A program made the translations under genes and the position numbers. The notes beneath the pieces were generated by a model. The model was not told the origin of the DNA and made no database searches. It saw only the letters and a program-made list of their open reading frames with translations. This document shows positions 59,801-64,000 of a stretch of 64,000 bases of DNA, piece after piece; the stretch's first letter is position 1, and every line of letters starts with the position of its first letter. The DNA comes from Streptomyces sp. SolWspMP-5a-2. GTDB taxonomy: Bacteria > Actinomycetota > Actinomycetes > Streptomycetales > Streptomycetaceae. The DNA lies in the NCBI RefSeq assembly GCF_900091845.1, contig NZ_FMCI01000035.1, positions 1 through 64,000 of the forward strand. Direction: 5' to 3'.

Positions 59801-62800
59801 GGTGGGCAGGTCGACCGGGTTGCTGGTCGCGGGTGCGGTGTAGGCGGTCCAGTCAACGGTGCTGTTGTGGCTGTGGAGGTGGGCGAGTGCGTGGAGCCAG
59901 GTGTCTGCTTCGGGGCGGCGGGGGTGCAGAGCAGCGACTGCGAAGACGGTGTCCTGGTCGAGGGTGTCGGAGGTGAGGCTGGTGAGGGTGGTGTCGGGTC
60001 CGAGTTCGAGGTAGGTGGTGGTGTGATGCTGCGCGAGGGTGGTGAGGGTGTCGGCGAAGCGGACGGTGGAGCGGACGTGGTCGCTCCAGTAGCTCGGGTC
60101 GGTGAGCTGGTCCGTGGTGGCGAGCTGTCCGGTGAGGTTGGAGACGACCGGGGTGTGGGGCGTCTGGAAGGTGAGGGTGGCGGCCAGTTCGCGCAGCGGG
60201 TCGAGGACGGCATCCATGTGGGGTGAGTGGAAGGCGTGGCTCACGCGCAACGACTTCGTCTTGTGGCCCTGTGCGGCCCAGGCGGCGGCTACGGCTGTTG
60301 CAGCGTCGTGGTCACCTGCGATCACGAGCGAGGTGGGTGAGTTGACGGCCGCGATCGACAGGCGGCCTTCGTGCTCGCTGAGCAGGGGACGGATGTCGTC
60401 TTCGCTGGCTTCGAGGGCGATCATGGCTCCGCCTGCCGGAGCGTCCTGCATGAGGCGGGCGCGCGTGGCAATGAGCGCAGCGGCATCGGAGAGGGACAGG
60501 ACTCCGGCGAGGTGGGCGGCGGTGAGCTCGCCGATGGAGTGCCCGGTGAGGTAGTCCGGGACCAGGCCCGCGTCCAGGGCGAGGCGGTGCAGGGCGACGT
60601 GCAGGACGAACAGCGCGGGCTGGGTGTACTGAGTCTGGTGGAGAAGGGCGCCGGTCTCGCTGTCGGCGTCGGCCCACATCACCTCACGCAGCGGCTGCGG
60701 CAGGTGGGGTGCGAAGGCGTCGCAGGCTTCGTCGAACGCTGCCGCGAACACGGTTGAGGCGGCGTGGAGTTCGCGTCCCATGCCCGCTCGCTGCGATCCC
60801 TGACCGGTGAAGAGGAACGCCGTCTTGCCCCGGGCCGGGGCGAGTTGACCGGTCCGCACCACGTGCGGTGAGGGCTTGCCTTCGCGGAGTGCGGTGAGGG
60901 CGTCGAGAAGTTCGGCGCGGTCGTGGGCGATGACGGCGGCCCGGTGGTCGAAGGCCGTACGCGTGGTGGCCAAGGCGTGGGCGACGTCCCGTTCGTCGAC
61001 CTCGGGGTGAGTGCTGGCGAACGCGTGGAGCTGACCCGCCTGATCTGTGAGCGCGTTGGCGGACCTGCCGGACAGCAACCAGACGCTCGGGCCCTCGAAG
61101 GGCGTCGTCTCGGGAGTGCTGGTGTGGACGGTCGTCGGCGTCGGGGGCTGTTCGAGGATGAGGTGGGCGTTGGTGCCGCTGATGCCGAAGGAGGAGACGG
61201 CGGCCCGGCGGGGGTGGTCGGTGGTGGGCCACGGGGTCTGCTCGGTGAGGAGGCTGACGCTGCCGGTGGTCCAGTCGACGTGCGGGGTGGGCTCGTCGAG
61301 GTGGAGGGAGCGGGGCAGGAGGCCGTGGCGCATGGCGAGGATCATCTTGATGACGCCCGCGACGCCCGCGGCGGCCTGGGTGTGTCCGATGTTGGACTTG
61401 ATGGACCCGAGGTGGAGCGGCTGGTCGGCCGGACGGTCCTGGCCGTAGGTGGCGAGCAGGGCGTGGGCCTCGATGGGATCGCCGAGCTTGGTTCCGGTGC
61501 CGTGGGCCTCGACGGCGTCCACCTGGTCGGGGGTGAGACCCGCGCTGGCGAGTGCCTGTCGGATGACGCGTTCCTGGGACGGGCCGTTGGGAGCGGTGAG
61601 TCCGTTGCTCGCGCCGTCCTGGTTGACGGCGCTGCCCCGCACCAGGGCCAAGACCGTGTGGCCGTTGCGCTGTGCGTCGGACAGCCGTTCCAGGACGACC
61701 AGGCCGACGCCCTCGGCCCAGCCCGTGCCGTCCGCGTCCGCCGAGAACGGCTTGCAACGACCGTCCGCCGACAGGGCGCGCTGTCGGCTGAACTCGATGA
61801 ACGTGTTGGGAGTGGACATGACCGTGACGCCACCGGCGAGGGCGAGGGAGCACTCACCCCGGCGCAGGGCCTGACTGGCGAGGTGTATCGAGACCAGGGA
61901 CGAGGAGCACGCCGTGTCGACCGTCAGGGCGGGGCCTTCGAGACCGAGCGTGTAGGCGATCCGGCCCGAAGCCACGCTGCCGATGCTTCCGCTGCCCATA
62001 TAGCCTTCCAGCTCCGAAGGCACGTGATGGAGCCGGGAAACATAATCCGTGTACATCAGGCCGACGAATACGCCTGTCTGGCTTCCGCGCAGTGAAGCCG
62101 GGCGCGCACCCATCCGCTCGAAGGATTCCCAGGCGCATTCCAGGAGCAGCCGCTGCTGCGGGTCGGCGGCGAGAGCTTCACGTGGGCTGATGCCGAAGAA
62201 TTCGGCGTCGAAATGATCCGCTCGGTCGAGGAACCCGCCCATGCGGGTGTAACTCGTGCCCGTGTGCGAAGGCTCCGGGTCGTAGAGCGCGTCGACGTCC
62301 CAACCGCGGTCCTCAGGGAACGGGGAAGCGGCGTTGACCTCGTCGGTGACGAGCTGCCACAGGTCGTCCGGACCAAGGACTCCACCGGGATAACGGCAGC
62401 TCATCGCGACGATGGCGATCGGCTCGTCGTCGGCCGCCACCGCCGCGGAGGCGACTGTCGCGGGGTCTCCGGTACCGGTCAGTTCGGTCAGCAGATGCTC
62501 GACGAGGGCGGACGGCGAAGGGAAGTCGAAGATCAGGGTCGTGGAGAGACGCAGACCGGTGACGTTGTTCACGCGGTTGCGCAGTTCCACTGCCGCGAGG
62601 GAATCGAATCCGAGGGATTTGAAGGAATGCTCGGCCTGTACCGTGTCGAATTTCTGGTGTCCGAGAATGGTGGCGATCTCGGTACCGAGGAGGTCGAGGA
62701 TGAATTCTCGCCGCGCGGACTCGGAGAGCGGCGCGAGCCGTTCCGACAAGGCGGAGTCGCCGCCGGAGGAAACGCGTGCGCGCTGAGAGGGAACGGCGTT

Positions 62801-64000
62801 CCGGGGCCGGGTGGGCACGACCTCGCGCAGCAGCGTCGGCAGCGTCCCGTCCTCCGCCCGCGTCCGCAGGACCGCCGTGCTGAGACGGGTCGGGAGCAGG
62901 TGGGGACGGGAGTCGCCGAGGGCGCGGTCGAAGAGCGCGAGGGCTTCGGCGCTGGTGAAGGAGGCGATGCCGGTGCGGCGCATGCGCGCCAGGTCGGCGG
63001 TGTCGAGATGCCCGGTGAGCGCGCTTGCCTGCTCCCAGAGTCCCCAGGAGAGGGAGGTGGCGGGCAGGCCGTGCGCGTTGCGGTGGTGGGCGAGGGCGTC
63101 GAGGAAGGTGTTGGCGGCTGCGTAGTTGGCCTGCCCCGGATTGCCCAGGATGCCGGTGATGGACGAGTACAGGACGAAGGCGGAGAGGTCGAGGTGCCGG
63201 GTCTGCTGGTGCAGGTTCCAGGCGGTGTCGGCCTTGGAACGCAGGACGGCGGACAACTGGTCGTCGGTCAGGTTGGCCAGCGTGGCGTCCTGGAGGAGGC
63301 CGGCGGTGTGGACGACCGCGGTGAGGGGGTGCTCGTCCGGAATGGAGGCGAGGAGTGCGGCGAGTTGGTCGGCGTCGGCGGTGTCGCAGGGGGTGATGGT
63401 GACGTTCGCGCCGAGGTCGCTGAGTTCCTGGAGGAGTTGGTGGGCGCCTTCGGCTTGGAGTCCGCGTCGGCTGGTGAGGTGCAGGTGGGTGTGGCCTTGG
63501 CCGACGAGGTGGCGGGCGAGGAGGCTGCCGAGGGTGCCGGTGCCGCCGGTGATGAGGACCGTGCCGTTCGGGTCGAAGGACGTGGACGCGGCATCGGTGG
63601 GGGTGGTGGTACGGGTCAGGCGGGGTGCGTGAACGGCGCTCCCCCGGATGGCCAGTTGAGGTTCACCGGTGGCCAGCGCCGTGTGCAGGGTGGCCGGGTC
63701 TACGGCGTCCGTGTCCAGGTCGACGAGGGTGAAGCGGTCGGGGTTCTCGCTCTGCGCGGTGCGGACCAGGCCCCAGAGGGGCGACGCGGTGAGATCGCGG
63801 ACGTCCTCGTCGGGGCTGACGGCGATGGCGTGACGCGTGCAGACGACCAGGCGGCTCGTGGCGAGGCGCTCGTCGGCCAGCCACTCCTGGAGCAGGGCGA
63901 GGAGTTGGTGCGTGGCCCGGTGCAACCCGGCTGCCTCGGTCAGGGGTTGGAAGACGCAGGACAGCAGGACGGTCGTCGGCGTGGCCGCGTCGAGGGTCTC
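56852..64000 (-). CDS. Modular type I PKS protein A (5' end outside window): ...KR-ACP / KS-AT-DH-KR-ACP
   Basis: The frame is open to the right edge (the last codons in the window read [13 protein letters not shown]), so the N-terminus is missing. The visible part begins in the structural half of a KR, followed by its catalytic half ([22 protein letters not shown]) and an ACP ([10 protein letters not shown], Ser codon 62600-62602). A complete module follows: KS (Cys codon 61907-61909), AT with GHSIGE (Ser codon 60536-60538) and HAFHS (60224-60238), hence malonyl-CoA; DH motif [10 protein letters not shown] with Asp (59609-59611) in place of Gly; [23 protein letters not shown] near 57220. The docking tail ends [19 protein letters not shown], unlike those of B-E. 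Expected product of the full module is an unbranched alkene (or alcohol if the DH is weak). Its malonyl AT is very close in sequence to that of C2. Confidence 0.95.
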   Translation of the reverse strand, partial: ETLDAATPTTVLLSCVFQPLTEAAGLHRATHQLLALLQEWLADERLATSRLVVCTRHAIAVSPDEDVRDLTASPLWGLVRTAQSENPDRFTLVDLDTDAVDPATLHTALATGEPQLAIRGSAVHAPRLTRTTTPTDAASTSFDPNGTVLITGGTGTLGSLLARHLVGQGHTHLHLTSRRGLQAEGAHQLLQELSDLGANVTITPCDTADADQLAALLASIPDEHPLTAVVHTAGLLQDATLANLTDDQLSAVLRSKADTAWNLHQQTRHLDLSAFVLYSSITGILGNPGQANYAAANTFLDALAHHRNAHGLPATSLSWGLWEQASALTGHLDTADLARMRRTGIASFTSAEALALFDRALGDSRPHLLPTRLSTAVLRTRAEDGTLPTLLREVVPTRPRNAVPSQRARVSSGGDSALSERLAPLSESARREFILDLLGTEIATILGHQKFDTVQAEHSFKSLGFDSLAAVELRNRVNNVTGLRLSTTLIFDFPSPSALVEHLLTELTGTGDPATVASAAVAADDEPIAIVAMSCRYPGGVLGPDDLWQLVTDEVNAASPFPEDRGWDVDALYDPEPSHTGTSYTRMGGFLDRADHFDAEFFGISPREALAADPQQRLLLECAWESFERMGARPASLRGSQTGVFVGLMYTDYVSRLHHVPSELEGYMGSGSIGSVASGRIAYTLGLEGPALTVDTACSSSLVSIHLASQALRRGECSLALAGGVTVMSTPNTFIEFSRQRALSADGRCKPFSADADGTGWAEGVGLVVLERLSDAQRNGHTVLALVRGSAVNQDGASNGLTAPNGPSQERVIRQALASAGLTPDQVDAVEAHGTGTKLGDPIEAHALLATYGQDRPADQPLHLGSIKSNIGHTQAAAGVAGVIKMILAMRHGLLPRSLHLDEPTPHVDWTTGSVSLLTEQTPWPTTDHPRRAAVSSFGISGTNAHLILEQPPTPTTVHTSTPETTPFEGPSVWLLSGRSANALTDQAGQLHAFASTHPEVDERDVAHALATTRTAFDHRAAVIAHDRAELLDALTALREGKPSPHVVRTGQLAPARGKTAFLFTGQGSQRAGMGRELHAASTVFAAAFDEACDAFAPHLPQPLREVMWADADSETGALLHQTQYTQPALFVLHVALHRLALDAGLVPDYLTGHSIGELTAAHLAGVLSLSDAAALIATRARLMQDAPAGGAMIALEASEDDIRPLLSEHEGRLSIAAVNSPTSLVIAGDHDAATAVAAAWAAQGHKTKSLRVSHAFHSPHMDAVLDPLRELAATLTFQTPHTPVVSNLTGQLATTDQLTDPSYWSDHVRSTVRFADTLTTLAQHHTTTYLELGPDTTLTSLTSDTLDQDTVFAVAALHPRRPEADTWLHALAHLHSHNSTVDWTAYTAPATSNPVDLPTYAFQHERYWLTAPAGAGDASTFGLDATGHPFLTASLELPDDRRVFTGTLSTQTHPWLADHAINDTPLLPGAAFVDLALHVGLHTGHPHVEELTLQTPLLLSGHPLDLQATLTPSEDARHTLTVRSRAHAAGPDDVTGWTVHATATLTTTAPAQEAPDLTVWPPTDATAVDVDDAYTLLAEHGYAYGPAFQGLTAAWRDDQHTYAEITLPENPEADDAFDIHPALLDATLHTVALDAALGSADGSVSVPFSWTGVELYSTGARRLRVRLTPTGDHTVRIHLADALGAPVAAVGSLTTRPLPADQLVDMAKVVRDSLFHVEWTALPVQETAPTPETDANWAWLDTKCFPLRADGTTEGTSTHIPRFDSIAALAETLDISKPATVLLPCVFGPLAAEPSESTESATSTESAGSTDSDVSTASLTELRLATHHLLALLQEWLADERLAGTRLVVCTRGAVATGPDEDVPDLIASPLWGLVRTAQSENPDRFTLIDLDTDPGDLTVLHTALATGEPQLAIRGAVVHTPRLARTVIATGITPTSLDPNGTVLITGGTGTLGSLLAHHLVDQGHTHLHLTSRRGLQAEGAHQLLQELTDLGANVTITACDTADADQLAALLASIPDEYPLTAVVHTAGVVQDATLANLTPDHLDAVLRPKVDAAWNLHQQTRHLDLAAFILYSSVTGTLGNSGQANYAAANTFLDALAHHRNARGLAASSLAWGLWEQASTLSGHLDSADRARLSRTGIAPLSTADALALFDRTLSAAHPHLLPTRLNLTALRNNPDLPPLYRALLPTVRPATANNGSGNGTGGAGHSLSQTLAPLTEAEQDQFLLGLVRDHVAAVLGHGNSLGIDEHRGFFDMGLDSLTAVELRNKIGTATGLRLPTTAILDHPTPGTLAQYLRTQLVPSVTKSGHEVEADALETKVRDALTSIPLATLRNSGLLDTLLQLAEPGNEALTTDSTSADLIDDMDAESLVQIALGNTTES
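58551..58622. repeat. 18-bp in-frame tandem repeat in the KR structural subdomain of PKS A
   Basis: GTCGAC occurs at 58551, 58569, 58587 and 58605, exactly 18 bp apart, marking four imperfect units. On the coding strand they give six-residue Ser/Thr/Asp/Glu units ([18 protein letters not shown]-like). The equivalent loops in modules B and C1 lack the insertion. Confidence 0.9.

Overview
The window is very GC-rich, almost every gene has strong third-position G/C bias, and starts are preceded by AGGAG-like sites. Together with a SARP regulator carrying a TTA codon, a crotonyl-CoA reductase, giant modular type I polyketide synthases (PKS) and small actinomycete-type conserved proteins, this points to a Streptomyces or close relative. 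The species cannot be told from the sequence.

Left flank (1-17.4 kb). This part is a mixed chromosomal stretch. It holds the 3' part of a huge Pro/Ala/Gly/Thr-rich protein with a C-terminal ADP-ribosyltransferase-like domain, followed closely by a membrane-anchored RICIN-type lectin. A GT1 glycosyltransferase/cupin pair and a sugar-nucleotidyltransferase-like gene come next. Then follow a MarR regulator, a zinc-free MDR oxidoreductase with a striking double-palindrome promoter, an MFS transporter, an FKBP isomerase, an HhH DNA-glycosylase-like protein and small conserved proteins. The flank ends with a divergent ArsR sensor / P1B-4 metal-export ATPase pair.

Cluster edge and precursor supply (17.4-25.9 kb). 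A minus-strand pair, crotonyl-CoA carboxylase/reductase then a double-length 3-hydroxyacyl-CoA dehydrogenase, should supply ethylmalonyl-CoA. A SARP activator with a TTA codon at position 9 is separated by 942 bp of non-coding DNA from a translationally coupled plus-strand trio: an FkbH-like glyceryl transferase/phosphatase, a free-standing ACP, and a lipoyl-less 2-oxoacid-dehydrogenase-E2-type acyltransferase. In known tetronate pathways this trio loads a glyceryl C3 unit and acetylates the resulting hydroxymethyl group. The ketosynthase-III-like and elimination enzymes that normally accompany it are not in the window.

PKS region (25.9-64 kb, all minus strand). Five consecutive PKS genes are separated by 24-42 bp and are named A to E here in transcription order (A at the right edge and incomplete). 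They hold the end of one module plus six complete modules: A, KS-AT(malonyl)-DH-KR-ACP; B, KS-AT(methylmalonyl)-DH-KR-ACP; C1, KS-AT(methylmalonyl)-DH-KR-ACP; C2, KS-AT(malonyl)-DH-ER-KR-ACP; D and E, each KS-AT(VPGHS signature, probably ethylmalonyl)-DH-ER-KR-ACP. All KRs look B-type. No thioesterase ends protein E. Its C-terminus looks like the docking tails of B-D, so the line probably continues on another protein outside the window. The inferred chain segment is alkene units followed by three saturated units, the last two with larger (ethyl-type) branches. The whole looks like a tetronate-type polyketide cluster with ethylmalonyl extender units. I do not recognise the product.
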